Shown here piece by piece: positions 17,593-27,424 of a stretch of 64,000 nt of DNA. This DNA is from Flavobacterium gillisiae (GTDB taxonomy: Bacteria > Bacteroidota > Bacteroidia > Flavobacteriales > Flavobacteriaceae), in the NCBI RefSeq assembly GCF_900107635.1, contig NZ_FNRD01000006.1, forward strand, positions 203,496-267,495, in the 5' to 3' direction. A model generated the notes under the pieces. The model had not been told where the DNA came from and searched no databases. It saw only the letters and a list, made by a program, of their open reading frames with translations. Within the stretch, counting starts at the first letter, position 1. Every line of letters starts with the position of its first letter. The translations under genes and the position numbers were made by a program.

Positions 17593-18960
17593 CTAAATAG
17601 TACTATCTGGTTTATAACCAAAGTAAGGCATGGATTGCTCTTTAAAAACAACCCCATATTCTTCTAATTCTTTCAATATTGGCAAATACACTTCTTTACG
17701 AATAGGAAGTTGCACTCCAGGCGTAGTGATTTTCCCGTTTAAAATAAGTAAGGTCGCCATTGCCACCGGCAGACCAACTGTTTTTGCCATGGCTGTATAA
17801 GTCTGATCTTCCCCAATACACACCATTTTAGAATCGATTTGTTTTTTAGCACCATCCAATTCGTATCCGAATTTATGGTACATCACTATCATATCCTTAT
17901 CGTCTGATTCTAAAGTCCACTTATCACTTAATATTTTTTCCAATATTTGTGCTGGCGTACCATTTTTAAGACCAACTATTTTTTTGTTATTGAATAAATC
18001 CAATTCCAAAAGTTTATCCCACATAATATCATCTTGATCTATTTTTAAAATCAAGCGTGTCTTAATTTCAACTGAATCTGTAGGGTGATAAGGCAAGAAT
18101 GAATTTACAAATTGTCGGTAGCTCATGTTTTCAGAGTCTTCCATAACATAACTGTCATCCGTCATTCCTAACTGAACAAACATATTCCATGCTTTCGAAA
18201 ACCCAACACGACGAATAGTACCTCTATATAAGGTCAATACGTCATCTAAACCATATACACTTCTATATTTCAACGAATCTCTATTAGAATAGGCCTCAAA
18301 ACGGCCATAATCTTCGACTTTAAGAAATTCTGTTCTTCTAAATAAATTACAATACGGGATATACTTATAAGTCCCTTCTTGAATAAACTTAGCTGCACCA
18401 CCTTGTCCAGCAAGCACAACATTACGGGGAGCCCAAGTGAATTTATAATTCCAAAGATTAGTATCTGACTCCGGAGCTACAAGACCTCCGCAGAAGGATT
18501 CGAATAAAAGCATCTTTCCACCTTTATCACTTATTTCATCAATGATTTTCATGGCGCTCATGTGATCAACTCCGGGATCGAGACCAATTTCATTCATGAA
18601 AATCAAATTATTTTCCTTTACAGCTTCATCTAGCTCCTGCATAGCATCACTAACGTAAGAAGCCGTAACCAAGTTTTTTTTATAAACAACGCAATCTCTG
18701 GCTACCTCAATATGCAAATGAGCCGGCAACATCGAGATAACGATGTCAGCTTTTTCAATCGCCTCTTTTCTTTGATTGGTATCAAAAATATCTAAAGCTA
18801 TTGCAGTCGCGTTGGGATGGTTGTTCGTTTTCTTTTGGGCTAAAGCCAATGATAAATCACCAATGACAAGATGTAAGTTCTCTTTTTCTGATTTATTTAA
18901 AAGATATTGTATCAAAGATGATGCTGATCTACCTGCTCCTATAATTAAAATGACTCTCAT
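17593..18960 (-). CDS. Saccharopine dehydrogenase-family oxidoreductase
   Basis: The 455-residue protein begins with a Rossmann nucleotide-binding motif, VILIIGAGRSASSLI. The N-terminal half includes ADIVISMLPAHLH, ASYVSDAMQELD and the conserved NEIGLDPGVDHM, as in saccharopine dehydrogenases and lysine-ketoglutarate reductase type enzymes. The C-terminal half is the saccharopine dehydrogenase alpha/beta domain (GTIRRVGFSKAWN). The expected reaction is NAD(P)-dependent cleavage or formation of saccharopine in lysine metabolism, although some family members act on other substrates. It has no operon partner. Confidence 0.85.
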   Translation of the reverse strand: MRVILIIGAGRSASSLIQYLLNKSEKENLHLVIGDLSLALAQKKTNNHPNATAIALDIFDTNQRKEAIEKADIVISMLPAHLHIEVARDCVVYKKNLVTASYVSDAMQELDEAVKENNLIFMNEIGLDPGVDHMSAMKIIDEISDKGGKMLLFESFCGGLVAPESDTNLWNYKFTWAPRNVVLAGQGGAAKFIQEGTYKYIPYCNLFRRTEFLKVEDYGRFEAYSNRDSLKYRSVYGLDDVLTLYRGTIRRVGFSKAWNMFVQLGMTDDSYVMEDSENMSYRQFVNSFLPYHPTDSVEIKTRLILKIDQDDIMWDKLLELDLFNNKKIVGLKNGTPAQILEKILSDKWTLESDDKDMIVMYHKFGYELDGAKKQIDSKMVCIGEDQTYTAMAKTVGLPVAMATLLILNGKITTPGVQLPIRKEVYLPILKELEEYGVVFKEQSMPYFGYKPDSTI

Positions 18961-18979
18961 ATGTTATATAAATATAACA

Positions 18980-19010
18980 CAAATATATAAAATTGTTGTA
19001 TTTATAACAA
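18980..19010 (-). promoter_or_regulatory. Promoter of the saccharopine dehydrogenase-like gene
   Basis: On the minus strand TTG (19010-19008), a 20-base spacer and TATATTTG (18987-18980) fit the consensus. Two inverted repeats overlap it: GTTGT...ACAAC near 18994-19010 and TGTTATA...TATAACA at 18962-18979. These could be operator sites. Confidence 0.55.
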
Positions 19011-19168
19011 CTAGTCCTTGTTAAAAACCTAACTATGTTGTCAACAAAATAAAAAAACACCTGTATTTCGACTTGTCTCTAAATAAAAAGTCCAAACATA
19101 ATAATCAAAAAATCTTTTATTTCAGCCTGATAAGAAATACTTTTACAAAGAAAAAAAATATCCAATAA

Positions 19169-19567
19169 ATGAAAAATAAATTAATTTCAACAGGAGCTCT
19201 TTTGGGCATGATAGCGATAATATTAGGCGCATTTGGAGCGCATGCCCTAAAAAAAGTGCTGCTACCTGAACAACTGATTACTTTTGAAACTGGAGTACGC
19301 TATCAAATGTACCACGCGTTGTTTTTAATCTTTATTGGAATGTTAAATGACCTAAGTGAAAAAGCGAAGAAAATCATCAATTATTTGGTCATTTTTGGTG
19401 TGATTTTATTTTCTGGATCCATATATTTATTGGCCACAAACACCCTAACTTCCTTTGATTTTAAAATTATCGGTTTTCTAACTCCTATCGGCGGACTCCT
19501 ACTAATACTGGCCTGGAGTGTATTGCTGTTAAACTTTTTGAAGAAAAAACCAACAAAAATTCGATAA
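19169..19567 (+). CDS. DUF423-family small membrane protein
   Basis: The 132-residue protein has four hydrophobic segments. The conserved DUF423 (YgdD) pattern is visible: LGAFGAHALKK near residue 20-30, then VRYQMYHALFLI. Family function is unknown. It ends 69 bases before the PEP carboxykinase gene, which has its own promoter. Confidence 0.85.
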   Translation: MKNKLISTGALLGMIAIILGAFGAHALKKVLLPEQLITFETGVRYQMYHALFLIFIGMLNDLSEKAKKIINYLVIFGVILFSGSIYLLATNTLTSFDFKIIGFLTPIGGLLLILAWSVLLLNFLKKKPTKIR

Positions 19568-19593
19568 TTAAATCGTATCTAAAATATTAGCTT

Positions 19594-19601
19594 TACTTTT
19601 G
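19594..19601 (+). promoter_or_regulatory. -7 promoter element of the PEP carboxykinase gene
   Basis: TACTTTTG is an exact match to TAnnTTTG, 35 bases before the start codon. No well-spaced TTG is visible upstream. Confidence 0.5.
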
Positions 19602-19636
19602 CATTCGAATAATTTAACTTCACAATACATAATTTC

Positions 19637-21238
19637 ATGAATAATAACACACCGTTTACGAAATCGATTGCGCTAAATGACTTAGGAATCGAAAACGCAA
19701 AGATTCATTATCAATTATCAGCCAACGAATTGCACGACATGACCATCGCGTCAGGTCAAGGGGTCGAAAGTTCGACTGGTGCACTAGCAATTAACACTGG
19801 GGAATTCACAGGACGCTCACCTTTAGATCGATTTATCGTAAAAGATAGCGTTACTGAGAACCAAGTTTGGTGGGGAAAAGTAAATATTCCTTTTGAATCT
19901 ACCGCTTTTGACGCATTGTACAAAAAAGTAACTACTTACTTATCTAACAAAGAAGTATTCGTAAGAGATTCTTATGTATGTGCTGACCCTAAATACAGAT
20001 TAAATGTTCGCGTAGTAACTGAGACAGCTTGGGCAAATTTATTTTGTTACAATATGTTTTTGAGACCTGACGAAAGCGAGTTAGAGAACTTCACACCAGA
20101 ATGGACCGTTATGTGCGTTCCTAGTTTTATGGCAGATCCAGCTATAGACGGAACACGTCAAAGTAATTTTGCCATTCTAGATTTTACAAAAAAAATAGCA
20201 TTGATTGGTGGAACTGGCTACACTGGAGAAATGAAAAAAGGAATTTTCTCAGCACTTAATTTCATCCTTCCTGTTGACAAAAATACGTTACCAATGCACT
20301 GTAGTGCAAATGTAGGTAACAATGGAGACACAGCAATTTTCTTTGGATTATCAGGAACTGGAAAAACAACTTTATCAGCAGATCCAAAAAGAAAATTGAT
20401 TGGTGATGACGAACATGGATGGACAAGCGAAAATACTGTTTTCAATTTTGAAGGTGGATGTTATGCTAAAGTGGTGAATCTTTCTGAAGAAAACGAACCA
20501 GATATCTTTAGAGCAATTAAAAAGGGAGCCATTTTAGAAAATGTTATTTTTAAAGAGGGAACCAATGAAGTTGACTTCGAGGATGTTTCTATCACGCCTA
20601 ATACAAGAGTAAGTTACCCAATTTATCATATTGATAATATTCAACCAGGATCTATTGGGAAAAACCCTAAAAACATATTTTTCCTTACGGCAGATTCTTT
20701 CGGGATTCTACCTCCTATTTCAAGATTAACTCCAGGACAAGCTGCATACCACTTTATCTCAGGATATACTGCAAAAGTTGCCGGAACAGAAGCTGGAGTA
20801 ACAGAACCTCAACCTAATTTCTCTGCATGTTTTGGAGCGCCATTTATGCCACTTCACCCAACAAGATATGCTGAAATGTTGAGTAAAAAAATTCAAGAAG
20901 TTGACGTAAAAGTATGGTTAATCAACACGGGGTGGACCGGTGGAGCTTACGGAACTGGTACAAGAATGAAATTAAAATACACTCGTGCCATGATTACCGC
21001 TGCTTTAAACGGTGAACTAGACACAGTAGATTATAAAAACCATGTTGTCTTTGGAATAGCAATTCCACAAGAATGCCCTGACGTACCTAGCGAAATTTTA
21101 AATCCTAGAAACACTTGGGAAGACAAAGATTTATACGATCAAAAAGCAATAGAATTAGGAAAGAAATTTAAAGCTAATTTTGCCAAATTTGAAGAGTTTG
21201 CGAATGCCGAAATTATGGCAGGAGCACCAAATGCATAA
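19637..21238 (+). CDS. pckA: Phosphoenolpyruvate carboxykinase (ATP)
   Basis: The 533-residue enzyme is of standard length for the ATP-dependent class. Visible motifs are TGEFTGRSPLDRFIVKD near the N-terminus, the kinase-1a P-loop GLSGTGKTT (residues 237-245, Lys243), the metal-binding DDEHGWT just after it, and RVSYPIYHIDNI. It converts oxaloacetate and ATP to phosphoenolpyruvate, CO2 and ADP in gluconeogenesis, in the cytoplasm. A strong terminator follows. Confidence 0.97.
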   Translation: MNNNTPFTKSIALNDLGIENAKIHYQLSANELHDMTIASGQGVESSTGALAINTGEFTGRSPLDRFIVKDSVTENQVWWGKVNIPFESTAFDALYKKVTTYLSNKEVFVRDSYVCADPKYRLNVRVVTETAWANLFCYNMFLRPDESELENFTPEWTVMCVPSFMADPAIDGTRQSNFAILDFTKKIALIGGTGYTGEMKKGIFSALNFILPVDKNTLPMHCSANVGNNGDTAIFFGLSGTGKTTLSADPKRKLIGDDEHGWTSENTVFNFEGGCYAKVVNLSEENEPDIFRAIKKGAILENVIFKEGTNEVDFEDVSITPNTRVSYPIYHIDNIQPGSIGKNPKNIFFLTADSFGILPPISRLTPGQAAYHFISGYTAKVAGTEAGVTEPQPNFSACFGAPFMPLHPTRYAEMLSKKIQEVDVKVWLINTGWTGGAYGTGTRMKLKYTRAMITAALNGELDTVDYKNHVVFGIAIPQECPDVPSEILNPRNTWEDKDLYDQKAIELGKKFKANFAKFEEFANAEIMAGAPNA

Positions 21239-21261
21239 GTTAATTATAATTCAAAAAAAGA

Positions 21262-21293
21262 AAAGAGCTGTTCCCATGGAACAGCTCTTTTTG
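21262..21293 (+). terminator. Terminator of pckA
   Basis: GAGCTGTT (21266-21273) pairs with AACAGCTC (21281-21288), flanked by A and T runs. Confidence 0.9.
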
Positions 21294-21393
21294 ATTTTAA
21301 GAACTTCTTAACTAAAAACAAATGAGCGTTTTACAATAGTATTGATTTTTTGGCGTTAAATTTGCAATCATCATTCAATCAAAAAAATCAATC

Positions 21394-22494
21394 ATGTTAA
21401 AACAATTCTTCATCCTCTGCTCAGGAGCTGACAATGACATCTTGGAAGGCTGTTCTCAAGGCGAACAAACTAAATACGCAGGAATTGGCGCTACCGTTTT
21501 CTTTACCGCTGTCATGGCCTTTATCGCTAGTGCTTATGCTTTATTTACTGTTTTCGACAGCGTATATCCAGCCCTATTTTTTGGACTAGTATGGAGTTTA
21601 CTCATTTTCAATCTGGATCGCTTCATTGTTTCTACTATTCGAAAAAGAGATAAGTTCGGAAGTGAGTTTCTACAAGCTACACCTCGAATTATTCTGGCTA
21701 TTATCATTGCCATCGTAATATCGAAGCCATTGGAAATTAAAATATTCGAGAAAGAAATCAATACCGTTTTATTGAAAGAGAAAAACGCTATGGCACTCGA
21801 AAACAAAAAAGAAGTGGCTAACTACTTCAAATCAGATTTAGATAAAAACAAGACCGAAATAGCAAGCTTAAAATCGGATATTTCTAAAAAAGAAAACGAA
21901 GTTAACAGCTTGTATGAAACCTACATCACAGAAGCTGAAGGAACAAAAGGCACGCTAAAACTTGGCAAAGGCCCCGTTTTTAAGGATAAAATAGCCAAGC
22001 ACAATCTTGCTTCCGCTCAACTAGATACAATTCGAAAAAACAACTTGGCAAAAATTGCCGAAAAGGAAAAAACGGCAGCTCTACTGCAAGCCGATTTAGA
22101 CAAAAAACTAACCGACACACAACCTATAATCGATGGATTTGACGGTTTGATGGCGCGTATAAACGCCCTGAACAAATTGCCTTCTCTTCCTTCCTTATTT
22201 ATCATGTTGTTGTTTTTAGCCATTGAAACATCTCCTATTATCGCTAAATTACTATCTCCAAAAGGCGAATACGATTTTAAACTGGAAGATTTAGAAACGG
22301 CTTTAAAAGCAACTATAGAACAAGACAAATACCAACGCAATTTATTAGTTAAAACAAGTGCCGCTATGCACGACAAAGTATATGAAGATATTGCTCAAGA
22401 CAAAAATCTATATGATTTACAGCGCAAGAAAGCGACCGAATTGCTAGAATTACAAGCACACAATTTTGTAGAAAAACAAAAGAGAACTTTATAA
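21394..22494 (+). CDS. DUF4407-domain membrane protein
   Basis: The 366-residue protein shows the DUF4407 pattern: an N-terminal FFILCSGADNDIL, membrane segments at about 30-80 and 88-110, and LIFNLDRFIVST between them. A long charged coiled coil (about 115-255) comes next, then another membrane segment near LPSLPSLFIMLLFLAIE and a C-terminal coiled tail. Function of the family is unknown. An exact -7 box TAAATTTG sits at 21357-21364, 30 bases before the start. No operon partner. Confidence 0.85.
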   Translation: MLKQFFILCSGADNDILEGCSQGEQTKYAGIGATVFFTAVMAFIASAYALFTVFDSVYPALFFGLVWSLLIFNLDRFIVSTIRKRDKFGSEFLQATPRIILAIIIAIVISKPLEIKIFEKEINTVLLKEKNAMALENKKEVANYFKSDLDKNKTEIASLKSDISKKENEVNSLYETYITEAEGTKGTLKLGKGPVFKDKIAKHNLASAQLDTIRKNNLAKIAEKEKTAALLQADLDKKLTDTQPIIDGFDGLMARINALNKLPSLPSLFIMLLFLAIETSPIIAKLLSPKGEYDFKLEDLETALKATIEQDKYQRNLLVKTSAAMHDKVYEDIAQDKNLYDLQRKKATELLELQAHNFVEKQKRTL

Positions 22495-22604
22495 AGATAC
22501 GGCAGCCCCAAAATGCCGCCTTCTCCACTATCATACTTAATTATAACACCCTCGATTATACGATTTAAAATGTAAATTTATAAATCATTCAGGAATATAA
22601 TAAT

Positions 22605-24905
22605 TTATAATTCTCCAAGAACTACATTTAGATTATCTACAAATTCGTCCGCATTTTGTTTACTAAAAATGATCGGAGGTTTAATTTTCAAGACATTATA
22701 CAAAGGCCCGTCAGTGCTGATAAAGAAACCGCGTTCTTTCATTTTTTCCACAATAGTATCTATTTCAGGAACAGCGGGTTCCAAAGTAATTCTATCTCTC
22801 ACAAGTTCAACTCCAACAAACAATCCGTTACCACGAACGTCACCTATGATATCGTAATTCGGTTTTAATTCCGCTAATCTATTTACTAAATAATTCCCAA
22901 CTTCAAGCGCATTCTTCTGTAATTCTTCTTCTTCGATTACCTGTAAAACCGCTAATCCAGTTGCCATAGATACCGGGTTTCCACCAAAAGTATTGAAGTA
23001 TTCCATGCCATTATTGAAAGCATCTGCAATTTCTCTAGTAGTGACAACAGCCGCTAATGGATGTCCATTTCCGATTGGCTTGCCCAGCACCACTATGTCC
23101 GGTACAACATCCTGTAATTCAAAACCCCAGAATTTCTCACCCACACGACCAAATCCAACTTGAACCTCGTCTGCAATGCAAATCCCTCCTGCATTTCGCA
23201 CTTTGGAATATACCTCTTTTAGATAATTAGGGGGCAAGGCGATTTGACCTCCAACTCCTAGTAAGGTTTCACAAATAAATGCCGCTGGTTTTTTTGATTC
23301 CGTTGCCAATGATTCTATGATGCGATCAACGTCTTTAGCATATTTTTCTCCAGCTTCTGCGTCTCTATATTTGAATTCACCGCGGTACATGTCTGGGTTT
23401 TGCGCTTTATGTATGTATGGCATTTTTCCAAAACCCCCTTTGCCATCAAATTTATATGGACTCATTTCTATCGCGGTAGTTGAAGTTCCGTGATAAGCAT
23501 GATCGAGAACAATTACATCTTTTTGTTTGGTAAAATGGCGGCTCATCCTAATAGCAAGGTCATTAGCTTCACTACCAGAATTAGTAAAATAACACACTGC
23601 TAATTCCTTAGGAAGCAAAGCTGTCAATTCCTTTGCATATTTAATAATATTATCATTAAGGTACCGCGTATTTGTGTTTAATGTAGCAATTTGCTTTTGC
23701 ATTGCTTTCACTACCGTAGGATGGCAATGCCCTACATGACTCACATTATTCACACAATCCAGAAACGTATTTCCTTGGTCATCATACAAATATTGAAGCG
23801 CTCCTTTGTCAATTTTTACTTTCTTTGTGTAACTAATGCTTAAATTCTTCCCGATATATAGCTGCCTTTCCTTTAGTATCAACTCGTGGTTATCAGAGGA
23901 GTCTATCAATCCTGAAAATCCACAAGCAAGTCTAAATTCGTGGTGTGCTTTTAAAGGATTGATTCGAATAAGTCGATGCATCAAGTTCCAGGCTGGCTTT
24001 TCGGTAATAAAATGATGCTCATTAACACTGTCCAATGAAGAATTATAAGCTGATTGACACAAGCTGATACAAAACCTACCGGCAATCAAGTAATATAACA
24101 GCGAAACTTCTAGCTCTGTTAAAACCATTTTTTCATGGTAGCCTTTTACCATTTCCACAGCCATTTCAAGCGGTTTTTCACTGTCAAGCATCGCATAAGC
24201 GCAAGCAATCGCTAAATTATTTATTAATGAAGTATGGACCATATCGCCAAAATCAATTAAACCAGTAACAGCATCGCCATTGACCAAAACATTGTAATCA
24301 TTAGCGTCATTATGAATCGTAGCGGTTCTAAGCGACGAGATATGTGGTGTCACTTCTGTTTCAAATTGCATTAAGAAATAGCCAACCAATCGTCTGTTTT
24401 CATGTGATTTAATACAATGTAGATTTCTTCTTGAATCTAAGGTGTTCTTTATATCCCATTCATAATGGCGGCCTGCTGCAGGGTGTTTGAAATCTTTTAA
24501 AACAGTATCCATTTCGCCTAAAAAACGCCCTAAATTGCGAGCTAGAGCGGCTGATTTACTATTTTGATTTACCCAAAAAACCCCTTCCAGATAACTCAGC
24601 AATCGATAGTAGTACTTAGTTCCTTCAACAATAATTTGACCGATATCCTCGCTTACTTCTGTAGCTATATAATGCTGAAATTTTTCAGACAAACCGCTTT
24701 TAGACAGCAGTTTCACCATTTGTACCTGCGCATCTAGAAAGTAAGGATTGTGTTCTTCGGTGGCTATTTTTAAAATATATTTTTTATCAGACGAATCTGT
24801 CAGCAAAAAATTAAGTTCATCATATCCATTCAATATCTTGCAGCTCACATCCATCTTATATTGTTCTTGGATTAGAGTAGTTATAAATGATTCGGTAAAT
24901 ATCAT
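22605..24905 (-). CDS. Bifunctional fusion: APH-type kinase plus class III PLP enzyme (probable amino-alcohol kinase/phospho-lyase)
   Basis: The 766-residue protein has two full domains. Residues of about 1-330 are an aminoglycoside-phosphotransferase/choline-kinase fold with the catalytic loop HNDANDYN (His198, Asp200, Asn205) and metal-binding DFGD (218-221). Residues of about 345-766 are a class III aminotransferase fold with [26 protein letters not shown] and the PLP lysine in LGKPIGNG (Lys609). In animals, hydroxylysine kinase (APH fold) makes the substrate for 5-phosphohydroxylysine phospho-lyase, and ethanolamine-phosphate phospho-lyase belongs to the same class III branch. I infer the fusion phosphorylates an amino alcohol and then eliminates phosphate. 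A true transaminase is the alternative. Confidence 0.8.
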   Translation of the reverse strand: MIFTESFITTLIQEQYKMDVSCKILNGYDELNFLLTDSSDKKYILKIATEEHNPYFLDAQVQMVKLLSKSGLSEKFQHYIATEVSEDIGQIIVEGTKYYYRLLSYLEGVFWVNQNSKSAALARNLGRFLGEMDTVLKDFKHPAAGRHYEWDIKNTLDSRRNLHCIKSHENRRLVGYFLMQFETEVTPHISSLRTATIHNDANDYNVLVNGDAVTGLIDFGDMVHTSLINNLAIACAYAMLDSEKPLEMAVEMVKGYHEKMVLTELEVSLLYYLIAGRFCISLCQSAYNSSLDSVNEHHFITEKPAWNLMHRLIRINPLKAHHEFRLACGFSGLIDSSDNHELILKERQLYIGKNLSISYTKKVKIDKGALQYLYDDQGNTFLDCVNNVSHVGHCHPTVVKAMQKQIATLNTNTRYLNDNIIKYAKELTALLPKELAVCYFTNSGSEANDLAIRMSRHFTKQKDVIVLDHAYHGTSTTAIEMSPYKFDGKGGFGKMPYIHKAQNPDMYRGEFKYRDAEAGEKYAKDVDRIIESLATESKKPAAFICETLLGVGGQIALPPNYLKEVYSKVRNAGGICIADEVQVGFGRVGEKFWGFELQDVVPDIVVLGKPIGNGHPLAAVVTTREIADAFNNGMEYFNTFGGNPVSMATGLAVLQVIEEEELQKNALEVGNYLVNRLAELKPNYDIIGDVRGNGLFVGVELVRDRITLEPAVPEIDTIVEKMKERGFFISTDGPLYNVLKIKPPIIFSKQNADEFVDNLNVVLGEL

Positions 24906-24973
24906 AATAATAGTTTTGATTAATCGTCTTGTATTATTTGCAGCAGATTTTCGCTTAAACGTAAAATAAATTA

Positions 24974-26275
24974 CTAAGAAGTCGCCTTTCTAATTCGTTC
25001 TTCAATGTCATCAATCTCAATAGGCATAGCTTCCGAAAGATTGATATTTCCATCCTCAGTGATCAAATAATCGTTTTCTAAACGACAACCAATTCCTTCC
25101 TCATGAATATAAATTCCTGGTTCGCAAGTAAGCACCATTCCTTTTTCGAAGACACGAGAATATAGCCCCACATCATGCACATCCAACCCAAGGTGATGCG
25201 CCGTTCCATGCATGAAGTATTTTTTGTAAACCGGCGTGTCTGGATTTTGATTTGCTATTTCATCTACAGTAATTAACTTTAACTTCACTAACTCTTTTTC
25301 AACCAACTCGGCCATTTGCTTTTCATAATTAACAGACAAAACTCCAGGCTTTAATAGCTTTGATCCTTCTTTCAAACAATGCAAAACCGACTCATACACT
25401 TCTCGTTGACGAGGGGAAAAACTACCGTTTACGGGAATACATCTAGTAGTATCAGAATTGTAATTCCCGTAACAAACTCCAAAATCTACTAAAACCATAT
25501 CCCCGTCTTTACATACAGCATCGTTAGAGTTGTAATGTAAAGCACAGGCATTTTTACCCGAAGCTACAATAGGCTTAAAGGCATGACGCGTTGCTCCGTT
25601 TTTCACTAATTGATAGGTTAATTCAGCCTCTAACTCATACTCTTTTACATTGGGTTTAATTGCATTTAAGACACCTTCAAACCCTTTTATACTAATCCCT
25701 ACCGCCTCTTTGATAAGAGCTATTTCCTCTTCTGATTTTATAGGACGAAGCTCCCTAGTGATTTTGGCTACTCTATCGTACTGATGCAATGGGTACTTCT
25801 CTTTACACCATTGAATTAAGCGATCCTGCCTAGTTGTCATATCTGCTGTACCTCGTTTTACGTGCTCATTATGCCCCAAATAAAACGTATCTGCTTCAAA
25901 GGCAAAAAGCTGTAAGGTTTTCTCCATCTCATGCGTCCACTTCACATTTTTTACTCCCGAAATAGTAGAGACTTCTTCTTTTGTCAAGAAATCACCATCC
26001 CATATTTTGCTTTGCTCGTTTACTTCCTTTACGAACAAGACCTCTCTGTTTTCTTCTTTGAAAGCATCCGGGTAAAGAACCAAAACGGTTTCGTCTTGAT
26101 CGACTCCTGACAAATAAAATAAGTCGTTGTTTTGGGCAAAACCCATTACATCATCAGCATTATTAGGCATAACATCATTAGAAGACAGAATAGCAATGCT
26201 ATTACCATTCATTTTTTCGGCAAACCGCTTTCTGTTTGCAACAAATAAGGAAGAAGGAATCGTTTTATATCGCAT
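24974..26275 (-). CDS. Xaa-Pro aminopeptidase (aminopeptidase P, M24B)
   Basis: The 433-residue enzyme has the N-terminal AMP_N domain (PSSLFVANRKRFAEKM ... DLFYLSGVDQDE). The M24 pita-bread domain follows with the metal-ligand motifs VLVDFGVCYGNYNSDTTR, HGTAHHLGLDVHDVG, CEPGIYI and RLENDYLIT. It removes N-terminal residues preceding proline, in the cytoplasm. It lies 68 bases upstream of the kinase/phospho-lyase gene on the same strand and may be cotranscribed. The two-gene arrangement is suggestive for catabolism of modified (for example collagen-like) peptides, but this is inference. Confidence 0.92.
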   Translation of the reverse strand: MRYKTIPSSLFVANRKRFAEKMNGNSIAILSSNDVMPNNADDVMGFAQNNDLFYLSGVDQDETVLVLYPDAFKEENREVLFVKEVNEQSKIWDGDFLTKEEVSTISGVKNVKWTHEMEKTLQLFAFEADTFYLGHNEHVKRGTADMTTRQDRLIQWCKEKYPLHQYDRVAKITRELRPIKSEEEIALIKEAVGISIKGFEGVLNAIKPNVKEYELEAELTYQLVKNGATRHAFKPIVASGKNACALHYNSNDAVCKDGDMVLVDFGVCYGNYNSDTTRCIPVNGSFSPRQREVYESVLHCLKEGSKLLKPGVLSVNYEKQMAELVEKELVKLKLITVDEIANQNPDTPVYKKYFMHGTAHHLGLDVHDVGLYSRVFEKGMVLTCEPGIYIHEEGIGCRLENDYLITEDGNINLSEAMPIEIDDIEERIRKATS

Positions 26276-26481
26276 ATTTTTATAATTGAAAGATTTTGAT
26301 TAAAACAGAAAATGATCGTTCAGAGATATATTTAACTCCGAATCATGCTGTCTATTAATCATTAGAAAAATTAAAAGCATTGATAAATTCTCTCAAAATG
26401 AGATAAATTACCCCACGCAATAAAAGTATAAAAATATGCGACAACCTTTATAGAAAAGCAGCAGAGAACTTTATAATATTA

Positions 26482-26519
26482 AAAAAGGTCAAGTGATAAA
26501 ATTATCACTTGACCTTTTT
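26482..26519. terminator. Strong hairpin terminator for the PH-like gene
   Basis: AAAAAGGTCAAGTGATAA (26482-26499) is perfectly complementary to 26502-26519. It lies 20 bases after the stop codon of the minus-strand gene at 26539 and ends in T-runs on both strands. Confidence 0.85.
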
Positions 26520-26538
26520 ACTTTGTGTATAAGTTGTA

Positions 26539-27249
26539 TTACATAAAGCTTAGAATCTCTTTTTTATAAGCGTCATATTCTCCTTGAAGAATTAAACCGT
26601 TATCTAATAGTTTTTTATAATTCTGTAATTTTTCAAACAACTCATCTTGAGATAACCCAGCAAAACCACTTTCTTTTGCAGTCTCTGAATGAGTCTCAAA
26701 ATCGTCGTTCTTAATAGGTAAAGGCGGCGGAGTACTAGGCATTATCTCCATAAAACTAGTTACTTCCTCTGTTTCCATTTCTTCAATAATCTCAAAGTCA
26801 TCAGTTGCATCAACTAAAACTTCTTCCATAACCATGGCATTTGAAACCGCACCGTTTTTCAGAATATCCAACTGCTCCTTTGCGTAAGTAAAAATTTTTC
26901 TTGCTTGAATTTTCGGAATATAATCGATGGAAACCGCCATATCTGTCTTAGTCGAAAATGAAAACTCTGACCCTAAAATATTCTCTTTAACAAAAGTACC
27001 TTCAATTTGATCCCAGGTATAATCTGTAAAATCCATTGAAAGCCCTAGGTTTTTAGGTTGACAAATAATTATACGCTTGTTTGTCATAACAATACTGTCA
27101 GGAAAAACGGTAAGCGCCGGTTTTTTCTGAACCGCTATATATCCAATCTCTTCATTCTTCATCAATAGATCATCAAGCTTTGAAGTGATTTTTTCAATAG
27201 CTTTAGGATCTTGTTCCTCGTTTAAAAATTTCTTGATTTGTTCTTTCAT
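26539..27249 (-). CDS. Bacterial PH-domain protein with C-terminal SHOCT-like motif
   Basis: From the ATG at 27249 the protein is 236 residues. The first 140 residues contain a bacterial PH-like core: ALTVFPDSIVMTNKRIIICQ and DYTWDQIEGTFVKE. An acidic, proline-containing linker follows (SFMEIMPSTPPPLPIK). The last 35 residues, LSQDELFEKLQNYKKLLDNG and then EYDAYKKEILSFM, match the short SHOCT oligomerisation motif. The longer frame begins with TTG at 27288 and lacks support. A TACTTTTG box at 27312-27305 (minus strand) could be its promoter. Function unknown. Confidence 0.75.
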   Translation of the reverse strand: MKEQIKKFLNEEQDPKAIEKITSKLDDLLMKNEEIGYIAVQKKPALTVFPDSIVMTNKRIIICQPKNLGLSMDFTDYTWDQIEGTFVKENILGSEFSFSTKTDMAVSIDYIPKIQARKIFTYAKEQLDILKNGAVSNAMVMEEVLVDATDDFEIIEEMETEEVTSFMEIMPSTPPPLPIKNDDFETHSETAKESGFAGLSQDELFEKLQNYKKLLDNGLILQGEYDAYKKEILSFM

Positions 27250-27361
27250 GTTGTACTGAACTTTATTATTCTGAGCTTTATGCAGCAACTTTGTTTTTCT
27301 TGTACAAAAGTAATACCAAATTACTATATATGGACAAGCCTGTTTTATTTTTTAACTTAAA

Positions 27362-27393
27362 CAAAAAAAGATTACGCTATTAAAACGTAATCT
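27362..27393 (-). terminator. Terminator of the receiver-glycosyltransferase gene
   Basis: On the minus strand AGATTACG pairs with CGTAATCT around a 9-base loop, followed by a T-run. Confidence 0.8.
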
Positions 27394-27424
27394 CTCCTGA
27401 AATTTATAAATCTATAAAAACTAT

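Noticed and set aside
27250..27288. TTG start adding 13 residues to the PH-domain protein
   Set aside because: The extra residues carry no domain and a normal ATG follows at 27249.
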